NCBI RefSeq assembly: GCF_900142655.1
Contig: NZ_FRBQ01000002.1
Coordinates: forward strand, 318,918 to 382,917
DNA from: Phytopseudomonas punonensis
Lineage (GTDB): Bacteria > Pseudomonadota > Gammaproteobacteria > Pseudomonadales > Pseudomonadaceae
DNA length: 64,000 nucleotides
Reading direction: 5' to 3'
Each line of letters opens with the position of its first letter. The first letter of the stretch is position 1. The notes beneath the pieces were generated by a model that saw only the letters and a program-made list of their open reading frames with translations, was not told where the DNA came from and did not search any database. Below, piece by piece: positions 1 through 7,055 of the stretch. Made by a program: the position numbers and the translations under genes.

Positions 1-26
1 CCCCTCTAATGAATCGGAGGTGTGAG

Positions 27-188
27 ATGAAGCAGTTGATGATGACGATTTTCTTCGCGGGGCTTGGTTTCTGGATTGGCACCCACCGCCTCGTGCCACT
101 GTGGCTCATCGTGGTGATGGGAGGGCTTGGCGTCGTGTGCTGGCTGGTAGCGGAGTGGATGGAGCGCAAAGATAGGCGCGAACCATGA
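27..188 (+). CDS. Small membrane protein, unrecognised
   Basis: A 53-residue frame starts at the ATG at 27, behind a GGAGG ribosome binding site at 16-20. Nearly the whole protein is hydrophobic, with two likely membrane segments (about residues 5-22 and 24-42), then a charged tail. Its stop overlaps the next start as ATGA at 185-188, so the two genes are probably translationally coupled. I do not recognise the family. The setting inside an integrated island suggests phage or mobile-element origin, but this is inference. Confidence 0.6.
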   Translation: MKQLMMTIFFAGLGFWIGTHRLVPLWLIVVMGGLGVVCWLVAEWMERKDRREP

Positions 189-400
189 TTCGCGCAGACC
201 TGAATGACCTAGTGGTTGTCAGCTGCCTTTTTCCGCGCTGGCAGTGGTCGTTGTCCCCGACTCGAGATGTGCTTGTTGCTAGAGACGGAGTGGTGTTGAG
301 GATTTATTGGATGCCTGTCTTGCTGAGGCTTGATCCGTTACGTGCTGACCTATTCGTTTCTGAGCTAAATGGTCAGCAGGCGGCAGTGATGGCAAAATGA
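185..400 (+). CDS. Hypothetical 71-residue island protein
   Basis: The start codon overlaps the stop of the preceding small membrane gene by four bases, which is the main support for this being a real gene. The product is 71 residues, with a hydrophobic beta-type pattern and several Trp and Arg residues, and has no motif I can name. It belongs with the unassigned cargo at the left of the island. Function unknown. Confidence 0.45.
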   Translation: MIRADLNDLVVVSCLFPRWQWSLSPTRDVLVARDGVVLRIYWMPVLLRLDPLRADLFVSELNGQQAAVMAK

Positions 401-491
401 CTCTGCGGCATGCCGCTTTGGCCGCTGCCAGACACAAGTGTTCTCTCACGATGCCAGGAATGAGGCGTCATTCATCGAAAGAAAGGATGTT

Positions 492-1310
492 ATGCGTATT
501 CTATTAAAGTCAGTTGTTGTCGCGCTTGCCGGCATAGCACTTGTTGCTTGTGCAGATGAGGATTTTACCGGAGCCTATCGCTTTAAGGATTCAAACTTGA
601 AGGGACCGATGGTTCTAAATATTCATGGCGAGGAAGCAGAACTTTTCGGAGACTACGGAAAGGACGGTATCCGGCCTCTTGGGAAAATGCGTGTGTCCGT
701 AAAAGACGGAAAGCTTCTTCTCGATGACGTGAATAGCTCTTTGCGATTAGCCATGAAACGTAATGTCGATGAGCGCAGTCTTGACTGTCTTAATTGTAAA
801 GTGCTCGGCATGAAAACAGATGAGCACGTTTGGCAGTATGACCCTAAAGGGCCATATGACGTTGACGAGTTGCTTAAGGAACAAGCTCGCAAACGTGAAG
901 AGGCAATGAATGCAGAGCTGGAAAGAGTTCGTGATGAGGCAATGGAGCAGGGCCGTCGGAACTCCGAAGCTCCAAAGCTAACGCCTTATGAGGGTGATTG
1001 GGTGTATCAGCGCACCTCAAAAACTGATCCGCTAATCATTATGGGTATTTGGCGTGAGAAGCAGATCAGGGTTTGGACGTTCGACTTCGCCAGCTTCAAC
1101 CCACGTGGGAAGAAAACGCCAGGTTTCGAGGTGGCTGATGCTGGGTTGAGGATTGGAGAAGAGGGTAATGCTCGTGTTTATACCCTCAGCTCAGACAAGA
1201 ACACATTGACATGTGTGGGCTGCGCAAAGGCTGAGCGCTGGGTTAAGGCCGATCCAAACAAAGACCTCAGTGATCGATATTACGCAAGGAAATTGGCTGG
1301 CAACCACTGA
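492..1310 (+). CDS. Putative lipoprotein with two CxxC motifs
   Basis: I choose the ATG at 492 (272 residues) over an upstream in-frame start at 438. It follows an AAAGGA ribosome binding site and opens directly into a lipoprotein signal: a charged start, a hydrophobic core and the lipobox LVAC, with Cys at about residue 20. The mature part seems to hold two similar halves. Each has a beta-rich stretch ending in a CxxC pair (CLNC and CVGC) followed shortly by a Trp. They are separated by a highly charged, probably coiled-coil linker at about residues 128-158. This looks like an internal duplication. I do not recognise the family, so no function is assigned; it is part of the island cargo. Confidence 0.65.
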   Translation: MRILLKSVVVALAGIALVACADEDFTGAYRFKDSNLKGPMVLNIHGEEAELFGDYGKDGIRPLGKMRVSVKDGKLLLDDVNSSLRLAMKRNVDERSLDCLNCKVLGMKTDEHVWQYDPKGPYDVDELLKEQARKREEAMNAELERVRDEAMEQGRRNSEAPKLTPYEGDWVYQRTSKTDPLIIMGIWREKQIRVWTFDFASFNPRGKKTPGFEVADAGLRIGEEGNARVYTLSSDKNTLTCVGCAKAERWVKADPNKDLSDRYYARKLAGNH

Positions 1311-1490
1311 GTTGCTCAGTCTATAAGAGCGGGTGCCAAGGTTGTCCTGCTCTTCGTCCGCGAGTTGCGGGTAGTATCTTATAAGTGCAATGCCAGATAG
1401 TTACTCGGATAGTACGCAAAAGTAAATATTATTTTTACTTTGAAGGCTGTCCTTCTTCAGGGACTTGTGGTTTCAAGGTGAAATCTCTAT

Positions 1491-1754
1491 TTACTGAAGG
1501 AGTAGCTCTTTTATCTTGTTCTTGATTTCGCTGGGATCCTCATGGAAGCTATATTTAGATGCATGCGTTTTGTCAGTGTTGTGTCCTAAATAGCTACCAT
1601 GGTAAGAAAAATAATTGTTTTCTATTTTACTAGTCTTTGGTTCTGGGCCGCTAAGTAATGAGTGGAGTTTCTGCAACTGTGTCCTGGTAAAGTAAAAGGT
1701 AAATTTTTTACTATGGTCAATATCGTAGGTGAGTTCTAGCTTTAGTCTTGGCAT
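1491..1754 (-). CDS. Hypothetical 87-residue protein downstream of the retron operon
   Basis: The ATG at 1754 follows a GGGAGA-like ribosome binding site. The gene lies 76 bp downstream of the PtuB-like gene on the same strand and is similarly AT-rich. The product is 87 residues, charged, without signal peptide or membrane segment, and carries Tyr/Phe-rich beta-like and Lys-rich helical stretches. No motif is recognisable. It could be the last cistron of the retron operon or an independent gene; the sequence does not decide. Confidence 0.5.
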   Translation of the reverse strand: MPRLKLELTYDIDHSKKFTFYFTRTQLQKLHSLLSGPEPKTSKIENNYFSYHGSYLGHNTDKTHASKYSFHEDPSEIKNKIKELLLQ

Positions 1755-1830
1755 AATTAAGTCTCCCAGCTGTCTCGGTCCTATGCTTGTTGAGGCAGTA
1801 TTCTCTGATAAGTTATTAAACTCGAACTGC

Positions 1831-2571
1831 TCATTTCAGCTCAGGTGCATCTTGCTGCAAGACATACTCTGCAATCTGACCGAAGAACTGTCGAGTAAGA
1901 CTAAAGAAGGGGTTCAGTGATTGGTTAATTGGTATTAGATCTATACGGGCTAGACAATATAAGTCCATTTCATCGTTCATATGCCCATCATATAGATTTT
2001 CCAATTCATCCCACCATCGGCGACGCTGTGTCAATAAGTATGGGCTGTTAAGGTTTAATAGGGCGAGCGTGTATCTAGCACGCTCATTGTCTACTTCATT
2101 TAGACCGGCAGCCGGCACAACTCGACCATCTGATAAATATGCAAAAAAACGGGCGCAGCCGATTTGATGCGGAGAAATAAAGCGTTGCATATCGACAGCA
2201 TTTTGCTTGCCAGCAGCATGGCCGCCGAAAATTGACTGTGATTGATTGGTTGTCTGATGTGCGTAATTGAACTGTGAAATGTTGTTACTGCTAAATGCAC
2301 TCGCTGCTAAATTGGTATAGTCAAAAGTCCGTTGTGGGTTTTGATTTTTGTTTTCTACATGCTCAATATGGTATCCGATTTGATGATGGTCCGCACGTAG
2401 CTCGCTATAGCAGCACAAATTGTACTGCTCAAATAAAAGGTGCTCAATCACTTTAGCTTTATGTCCAAAGCTTCCCCAGCGACTGGTTGCGTTGCCGCTG
2501 GTTTGTGGTGGCGTATTATTTGACTGGTTTAAATGATATCCGCCATCCCCTTGTTTTTGAATATATCTCAT
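1831..2571 (-). CDS. ptuB: PtuB-like HNH nuclease of the retron operon
   Basis: This 246-residue protein starts inside the end of the ATPase gene (ATGA overlap at 2568-2571), so the two are translationally coupled. It has an HNH-type core: a Cys-rich turn near residues 52-56, HIEH at 68-71, then FDYTNLAAS around 83-91 and a GHAAGKQN turn. This matches the layout of PtuB proteins, the nuclease partner of PtuA in Septu defence and in Ec78-type retrons. The expected role is nucleic-acid cleavage once the ATPase complex is released from msDNA control. The family assignment rests on these motifs and on gene order, and the cleavage target cannot be read from the sequence. Confidence 0.8.
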   Translation of the reverse strand: MRYIQKQGDGGYHLNQSNNTPPQTSGNATSRWGSFGHKAKVIEHLLFEQYNLCCYSELRADHHQIGYHIEHVENKNQNPQRTFDYTNLAASAFSSNNISQFNYAHQTTNQSQSIFGGHAAGKQNAVDMQRFISPHQIGCARFFAYLSDGRVVPAAGLNEVDNERARYTLALLNLNSPYLLTQRRRWWDELENLYDGHMNDEMDLYCLARIDLIPINQSLNPFFSLTRQFFGQIAEYVLQQDAPELK

Positions 2572-4184
2572 TCCTTGAGCGCTCTGTGTCTGCGAATACT
2601 GCGCTGCAATCGCAATAGCTGGGGGTGATTTTCGCCGAGAGCAATACGCAAACTCTGCATAAGTTTTTCGGCCTCAGGGCTTTCCTGAAGTCCCTGATCA
2701 ACAAGCTCCGTCAGTCGCTGCAAGTCTGGTTTTTCTAAAATAGGCGGTTGAGGATCAACCTGCATGACACTATGTAATACGTCGCCGCTGGGCTCGCCAT
2801 AAGTCGATGCAATAGGTTTCGTTGCGATAATATTACCGCTAGCATCTAGTTCAAGGGTTCGGATGTTTTCTTTGTGTACAGTACTTAGCACTTGCGGGCT
2901 GTGCGTTGTAACAATAAATTGAAGGCCAGGGAATGTACGCTGTAGGCCTCCTAGAATTTCTTGTTGCCACTTAGGATGTAAGTGCAGTTCAATCTCGTCA
3001 ATCACTACTATCCCGTGGCAGTTTAAAGGGTTCTGAGCGTCGGGGTTTAATGTGGCCAGTCGTCTAGCTAGATCTCCGGTTAAAGCAACTAGAGCTTTTT
3101 GTCCTTGAGATAGGTGGGTTATATTTATTTCATTGCCGAAGTTTGTTACTAAGAGTTGGACTTTTCCAGTACGTCTTTCGACTCTTAAATTTTTAACATC
3201 AGGTACCAAAGATTCGATAGCGAGATTTACGAATTTTAGCTGTCTTTGGTATCCAGCTGAGGGCGTCCGATCCCGTATCCTTTCTAATTCTTCTTTTTTT
3301 GATATTAGCTTATGAATGAGAGAGTTTTCAGTTATTTGTTGAGTGCTATTGTCTTCCTCTCTAATTAACATTTCCAAGGTGGCGATTTGCATTTTAATAT
3401 CGTTGCTTTCTTTGGTTTCTTCTCCTTGTGCTAGGTTGACTAGTTCAATGTAATTTTCTGAGAAATTATCAAGCCTTTCGTTTCCATCTGCAGCATGTCT
3501 TACGGCAGTGAATCGATTAATTGCTGTATCGTCGGTTGCTTTTTCTGGCATCTCTTGCTTTAGATTTAGCCATGAGCGCTCAATTGAGTAGAATGCTAAG
3601 AGTGGGACAGCTATAGCGGAATTTTTGGCGGTTTTCCTATACATGGAGCCAAACTGTTTTATAAGGTTTACTTCACTTGAGTGGCTTCCTGTAAAGCCAC
3701 TTACTGTGCGTACAAGGGAAGCATCGAATAAGTTGATTTTGTCGAGTTGAAATTTCCCTATTATCTCGGCAAAATCCAAATTTTTGATATTTATATCGCT
3801 AGGCATTATGGGTTTGCCGTTGATGCCGTCTTTCTCTAGGTTGTTATTAAACCATGAGAAAAGTTTTGATATTGCATCTGCTATAGTGGTTTTACCCGCG
3901 CCATTGTTTCCGACGATTACGGTTATTTTTTCATCAAAGTCTATGTCTATATTTTGAAAGCGCCGAAAGCCAGAAATTTGTAGTGACTTTAAATGGATGC
4001 TCTTGTCTTTGATTGTATTCTCAAGAATTGTGAGAAATTTTTGGGCTTCTTGTTCGTCTTTTGCAACATATTTCCCTTTGCTGAAGTATTCGTGCAGCTG
4101 GTGCTGGGCCTCTAATATGCCCTTTTCAGCTTTTTGAGTAAGGAGCTTAATGGTTTTTCTATGATCTTTGTGTTGGTCAGTCAT
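2568..4184 (-). CDS. ptuA: PtuA-like SMC/ABC ATPase of the retron operon
   Basis: The protein has 538 residues. The N-terminal 55 residues look like one Sel1/TPR-type repeat. An SMC/RecF-type ABC ATPase follows: Walker A GNNGAGKTT at 92-100, a charged helical insertion at about 255-305, signature LSQGQ at 358-362, Walker B VVIDEIELHLHP at 393-404 and H-loop TTHSP at 426-430. All catalytic elements are present. Gene order RT-ATPase-HNH is that of type I-A (Ec78/Eco7) retrons, where PtuA with PtuB forms the effector held inactive by msDNA. It overlaps the reverse transcriptase gene by 8 bp and the HNH gene by 4 bp, so the three form one operon. Confidence 0.85.
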   Translation of the reverse strand: MTDQHKDHRKTIKLLTQKAEKGILEAQHQLHEYFSKGKYVAKDEQEAQKFLTILENTIKDKSIHLKSLQISGFRRFQNIDIDFDEKITVIVGNNGAGKTTIADAISKLFSWFNNNLEKDGINGKPIMPSDINIKNLDFAEIIGKFQLDKINLFDASLVRTVSGFTGSHSSEVNLIKQFGSMYRKTAKNSAIAVPLLAFYSIERSWLNLKQEMPEKATDDTAINRFTAVRHAADGNERLDNFSENYIELVNLAQGEETKESNDIKMQIATLEMLIREEDNSTQQITENSLIHKLISKKEELERIRDRTPSAGYQRQLKFVNLAIESLVPDVKNLRVERRTGKVQLLVTNFGNEINITHLSQGQKALVALTGDLARRLATLNPDAQNPLNCHGIVVIDEIELHLHPKWQQEILGGLQRTFPGLQFIVTTHSPQVLSTVHKENIRTLELDASGNIIATKPIASTYGEPSGDVLHSVMQVDPQPPILEKPDLQRLTELVDQGLQESPEAEKLMQSLRIALGENHPQLLRLQRSIRRHRALKE

Positions 4185-5109
4185 CTCGTCCCTCGACTAT
4201 CTTATGTATTAGTCCGGTCGAATATTTATTTTCTAATGAGTGTAGGAATAATGGTTCTACATGTTTGGCAAAAGATAGTAGGCCTCTAAGGTGTTGTGTG
4301 TCCTCATTGCTCAGCTTTTCTAACATGTAGTGATGTACTAAATGTTTGATGTATCTTTTGCGGTCGCGTCCAAGTGAAAGCTTTTGGTTATTGCTGATTG
4401 TAATTCCGGTAACGTGTCTGTTATGACCTGTGGATGAGAACTTTGTCTTTTTCTTGTTTATCCTTATTGCGCTTCCAAATAACGAAAATAGTAAGGTCTC
4501 AACAAGGTGCGGAAGTTCAAAAAGGATGTTTTTTCTATTGGTGGAGAAAGTTAAATCGTCTGCGTATCTTGTGTATTTGATCTCTCTTTCCATACATATT
4601 TCATAGATAGCGTCGTCGAATTTATACATGAAAAAGTTGGAGATAAGGGGGGAGCTTGGTGCGCCAATGCTTAAAATTAGGCGTCCTCCGATTGTTTTGC
4701 TCGGACACCAGAAAAGTAGGTTCTCTAATATTCGTTTATCAGCTTCTGGCGGCATAGGTAGAATGGATTCCCAAACTCTCCAAAACAGATGGTTGCTGAT
4801 AGAATTGAAAAAATTTTCCAGATCGAGCTTTAGGAGGTAGCGGTTTTTCTTATGTGCGTTAGCGTTGTCTTTAATGCTAAAATTTTTACGATAAGCTATT
4901 GCGGAGTTATGTATGGGAAAGTCTTGTAGCTCTAGATATTTGCGCTGATATTCTTTTAGTTCTTTTGAGGGCTGGGCGATGACCCTGTGGCCTGATGTGC
5001 GCTTGGGGATTGTGTAAACTTTATATTTTTTGGGTGCATTTTTTAAGAAGATTAAGACTTCCGCCTCGCTTTTCTTAAGTGCTGATGCAAGTTTCTCAAT
5101 CAGACTCAT
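4177..5109 (-). CDS. Retron reverse transcriptase
   Basis: I use the ATG at 5109, giving 310 residues, close to the size I recall for the Ec78 RT. The open frame continues up to a TTG at 5241, but that part crosses a terminator hairpin and the msd stem, so it is not coding; an ATG at 5121 is a weaker alternative. RT motifs are intact: motif A LKLDLENFF with Asp96, the retron-specific NAxxH at 82-86, catalytic YADD at 182-185, and the VTG motif at 233-235 recognised in retron RTs. The enzyme should prime on a conserved guanosine of the adjacent msr RNA and copy msd into msDNA. It heads the RT-ptuA-ptuB operon. Confidence 0.93.
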   Translation of the reverse strand: MSLIEKLASALKKSEAEVLIFLKNAPKKYKVYTIPKRTSGHRVIAQPSKELKEYQRKYLELQDFPIHNSAIAYRKNFSIKDNANAHKKNRYLLKLDLENFFNSISNHLFWRVWESILPMPPEADKRILENLLFWCPSKTIGGRLILSIGAPSSPLISNFFMYKFDDAIYEICMEREIKYTRYADDLTFSTNRKNILFELPHLVETLLFSLFGSAIRINKKKTKFSSTGHNRHVTGITISNNQKLSLGRDRKRYIKHLVHHYMLEKLSNEDTQHLRGLLSFAKHVEPLFLHSLENKYSTGLIHKIVEGRDD

Positions 5110-5125
5110 TGTGGCTTCCATAAAA

Positions 5126-5152
5126 AAGCCCAAGAGCATCACTCTTGGGCTT
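5126..5152 (-). terminator. Intrinsic terminator between msr-msd RNA and RT gene
   Basis: An 11-bp perfect stem (5142-5152 with 5126-5136, loop 5137-5141) is followed on the minus strand by a run of six T. It lies after the a2 segment of the retron RNA and 17 bp before the RT start. It should make most transcripts stop as free msr-msd RNA, with read-through supplying RT, ptuA and ptuB. Part of a2 overlaps the upstream stem arm, so a1/a2 pairing and terminator folding may compete. Confidence 0.8.
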
Positions 5153-5297
5153 AACTCTTTACTAGAGGAAGCGATAGTCTCGCAACCTGATTGAGGAACG
5201 AGATCAGGTTGCGAGACTATCGCAACCACAATGTCGTTCAATAACTTAGAGTCTGGCTAAACACCCGACTAGACGGATTCGTCTTAAGCTAAAGAGC
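5148..5297 (-). ncRNA. Retron msr-msd RNA
   Basis: Reading the minus strand, the RNA starts near 5297 with a1 (about 5290-5300), which pairs over about nine positions, one a G-U, with a2 (about 5150-5161). A TTTAGC follows a1; its G, at 5289, sits where retron RTs use a branching guanosine. Then come msr hairpins at 5271-5284 (5-bp stem, AATC loop on the RNA) and 5250-5270. The msd is a perfect 21-bp stem, 5203-5223 with 5171-5191, with an 11-nt loop at 5192-5202. This order (a1, branch G, msr hairpins, long msd hairpin, a2) is diagnostic of a retron. Ends are approximate. Confidence 0.88.
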
Positions 5298-5303
5298 TTA
5301 GTC

Positions 5304-5332
5304 ATTTTATCGTATTTATTAATTTTCTGCAA
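5304..5332 (-). promoter_or_regulatory. Sigma-70 promoter of the retron
   Basis: On the minus strand TTGCAG (5332-5327) and TAAAAT (5309-5304) are separated by exactly 17 bp. The predicted start near 5297 places a1 at the very 5' end of the RNA, as expected for a retron. The flanking DNA is AT-rich. Confidence 0.75.
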
Positions 5333-5651
5333 TCGGTTTGATTTGTGCCAGTAGTTGCTAGCGGGGTAGATACAGGGAAAATCGGTTTTAGCTGCCAGTG
5401 GTCGCGGGCCAAACCTCGGTGGCGCTCTAAAACAGCCCCCGAAGCTGCATGGTGAGCATGCTTTAGATACTCCCCCTCAAAGCTGTGCGTGAGAGCTAAA
5501 AACGCTGCGTTTGCTCAAATTTTAAACAATTAAAAAGGTCTGCGTTCGCTTCAAGCGAAATTGTAGTCAGACTAAAATGCATGAGTATCTATTTGAGTAC
5601 CTTTCTATTCTAGATTTTTTCTCATGTTCATATTTTTATAGGGTTATTGGC
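5333..5651. other. Island-end intergenic region, no gene found
   Basis: About 320 bp between the retron promoter and the attachment site. The part at 5400-5480 is GC-rich and the part from 5510 onward AT-rich. No open frame with a convincing start, no tRNA body and no strong terminator is visible. It may hold the attachment-site flank of the element. Confidence 0.4.
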
Positions 5652-5656
5652 TTTTA

Positions 5657-5680
5657 GTTCGATTCCTATCTCCGGCACCA
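5657..5680 (+). other. Attachment site: 3' end of a tRNA gene at the island border
   Basis: These 24 bases form the TTCGATT T-loop, the 3' T-stem strand, a CTCCGGC acceptor strand and ACCA of a tRNA. The 5' T-stem strand does not pair with CCTAT, and no D-arm or anticodon arm lies upstream, so this is not a functional tRNA. It is the duplicated tRNA end left by integrase-mediated insertion. The intact tRNA should start with GCCGGAG and lie beyond position 1; a Thr or Leu tRNA would fit. Bases 1-5656 are therefore integrated DNA. Confidence 0.8.
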
Positions 5681-5691
5681 AAAAAATTGAA

Positions 5692-5724
5692 AAGGCCCGC
5701 ATTTACCAATGCGGGCCTTTTTTT
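5692..5724 (+). terminator. Rho-independent terminator after the att site
   Basis: A 12-bp perfect stem (5692-5703 with 5708-5719, loop TACC) is followed by a T-run to 5724. It lies 11 bp after the CCA of the tRNA remnant and was probably the terminator of the original tRNA gene before insertion. Confidence 0.85.
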
Positions 5725-5892
5725 GATCTCTAGAACGGCCTCAAGATAGCTCAGGGCGCTTGAACAGTGCTGTTTCCAGTGTCGATTGAAGCAGGACGAT
5801 TCAGTCGTTAGGTACAGCCCTTTATTTCCCAAGTTATCTTCACTAGCACTTACCTGTTGCGGCTCAACAGATTGAGCAGTCATGACTGCAAG

Positions 5893-6204
5893 TTATGCCA
5901 GGTGGCGAACCAGAGCTGCCACCAGTATCCCCGCGGCAATGGCGGCAAGCGGTTTCCTGACCAGGAGCATGACGATAGCAGTGCTCAGCAGCGCCAGCCT
6001 GGCGCCTGCATCGCCTTCGATTGCCAGTGGCGCGAGCAGGGCCACCAACACCGAGCCGGACATGGCGCTGATGAACTGTTGGGTTCTCAGGTTGATCGGC
6101 ACGAAGGACATCACGAACACGCCACCCCAGCGGGTGGCCAGGGTGACTACCGCCATGATGACCACGATAATCAGGGCGCCGGAACCAGCGGTTTCGAGCA
6201 TCAT
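5893..6204 (-). CDS. azlD: AzlD family branched-chain amino acid export subunit
   Basis: A 103-residue integral membrane protein with about four hydrophobic segments, the usual AzlD size. The start at 6204 overlaps the stop of azlC (ATGA), which fixes it against longer in-frame alternatives. AzlD partners with AzlC to export branched-chain amino acids in characterised systems such as YgaZH/BrnFE. The substrate here is inferred from the family only. Confidence 0.88.
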   Translation of the reverse strand: MMLETAGSGALIIVVIMAVVTLATRWGGVFVMSFVPINLRTQQFISAMSGSVLVALLAPLAIEGDAGARLALLSTAIVMLLVRKPLAAIAAGILVAALVRHLA

Positions 6205-6914
6205 GCTTTCTTCTCCATCCACAACGCGCCGAGTGCGCCGCCGGCGAATGCGCCGACCACTACATGGCTGTTGCTGGGCAAATACCAATAGGCCAGCAGC
6301 GAAGCGCCGGCTGCCACCGCCCAGATGATCAGGATGCGCAGGTTCTTCTGCCCGCCGACCACCATGGCCAGCAGGAAGCAGCCCATTACCATGTCGAGGC
6401 CGAAGCTCACCGGGTCATCGATGGCGCTGCCGAAATAGATGCCCAGCCAGGTACCCAGCAGCCAGGCCAGCCACAATGCAAGGCCACCACCGAGCAGCAA
6501 GCCGAGGCCGGGTTTGCCGGCACCGAAAGCTTGCATCGACATGGCCCAGTTGGCATCGGACGCAACCAGCATGACGCCGTAGCGCTTGGCCGGCGGCAGC
6601 GTGCTGAGCCAGGGATAAAGGGTGGCGCCCATCAAAAGATGGCGGGCGTTGATGGCGAACACCGTGAGAGCCAGCGGCACCAGCGGTATGTGCGTACCCC
6701 ACAAGTCCAGCGCGGCGAATTGCGAGGCACCTGCAAACACTAGCGCGCTCATCACCAGGCTGGTCTCGGTGCTGAGCCCTGTTTGCGTGGCGGCCAGCCC
6801 GAACGCTAGTCCGAACAGCACCACGAAGGCCGAGATCGGCAGGAATTGTCGAAAGCCGCTCCAGGTGAGGGCGACGTTGAGTGCTTGCAGCTGTTTTTCG
6901 TCGTGAACGGGCAT
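6201..6914 (-). CDS. azlC: AzlC family branched-chain amino acid permease
   Basis: The start at 6914 follows an AGGA ribosome binding site at 5-nt spacing and gives 237 residues, the normal AzlC length; a longer in-frame extension up to 6986 has no support. The protein is highly hydrophobic, with several membrane helices and the family core around SALVFAGASQFAALDLWG and FAINARHLLMGA. It is the large subunit of an AzlCD exporter and overlaps azlD by four bases. No regulator gene lies next to it. Confidence 0.9.
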   Translation of the reverse strand: MPVHDEKQLQALNVALTWSGFRQFLPISAFVVLFGLAFGLAATQTGLSTETSLVMSALVFAGASQFAALDLWGTHIPLVPLALTVFAINARHLLMGATLYPWLSTLPPAKRYGVMLVASDANWAMSMQAFGAGKPGLGLLLGGGLALWLAWLLGTWLGIYFGSAIDDPVSFGLDMVMGCFLLAMVVGGQKNLRILIIWAVAAGASLLAYWYLPSNSHVVVGAFAGGALGALWMEKKA

Positions 6915-7055
6915 AACGATCCTGGTTGTTGCAATAACACCGCCGGCCGACGGTGTTGTCCCTATCCGTGGTGCACGTCTCGACAACTGTTGACCGCGTG
7001 CTGAGAGGCACCGGGATTGGCATAGTCTACCAATCTCGTATGTGCTCTCGCTCGT

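Noticed and set aside
5110..5241. 44-codon N-terminal extension of the reverse transcriptase starting at a TTG
   Set aside because: It reads through the terminator stem and the msd hairpin; the shorter protein matches the expected retron RT size and begins after the terminator.
5652..5680. Complete tRNA gene at the island end
   Set aside because: No anticodon or D-arm upstream and the T-stem is unpaired; only the tRNA 3' end is present.
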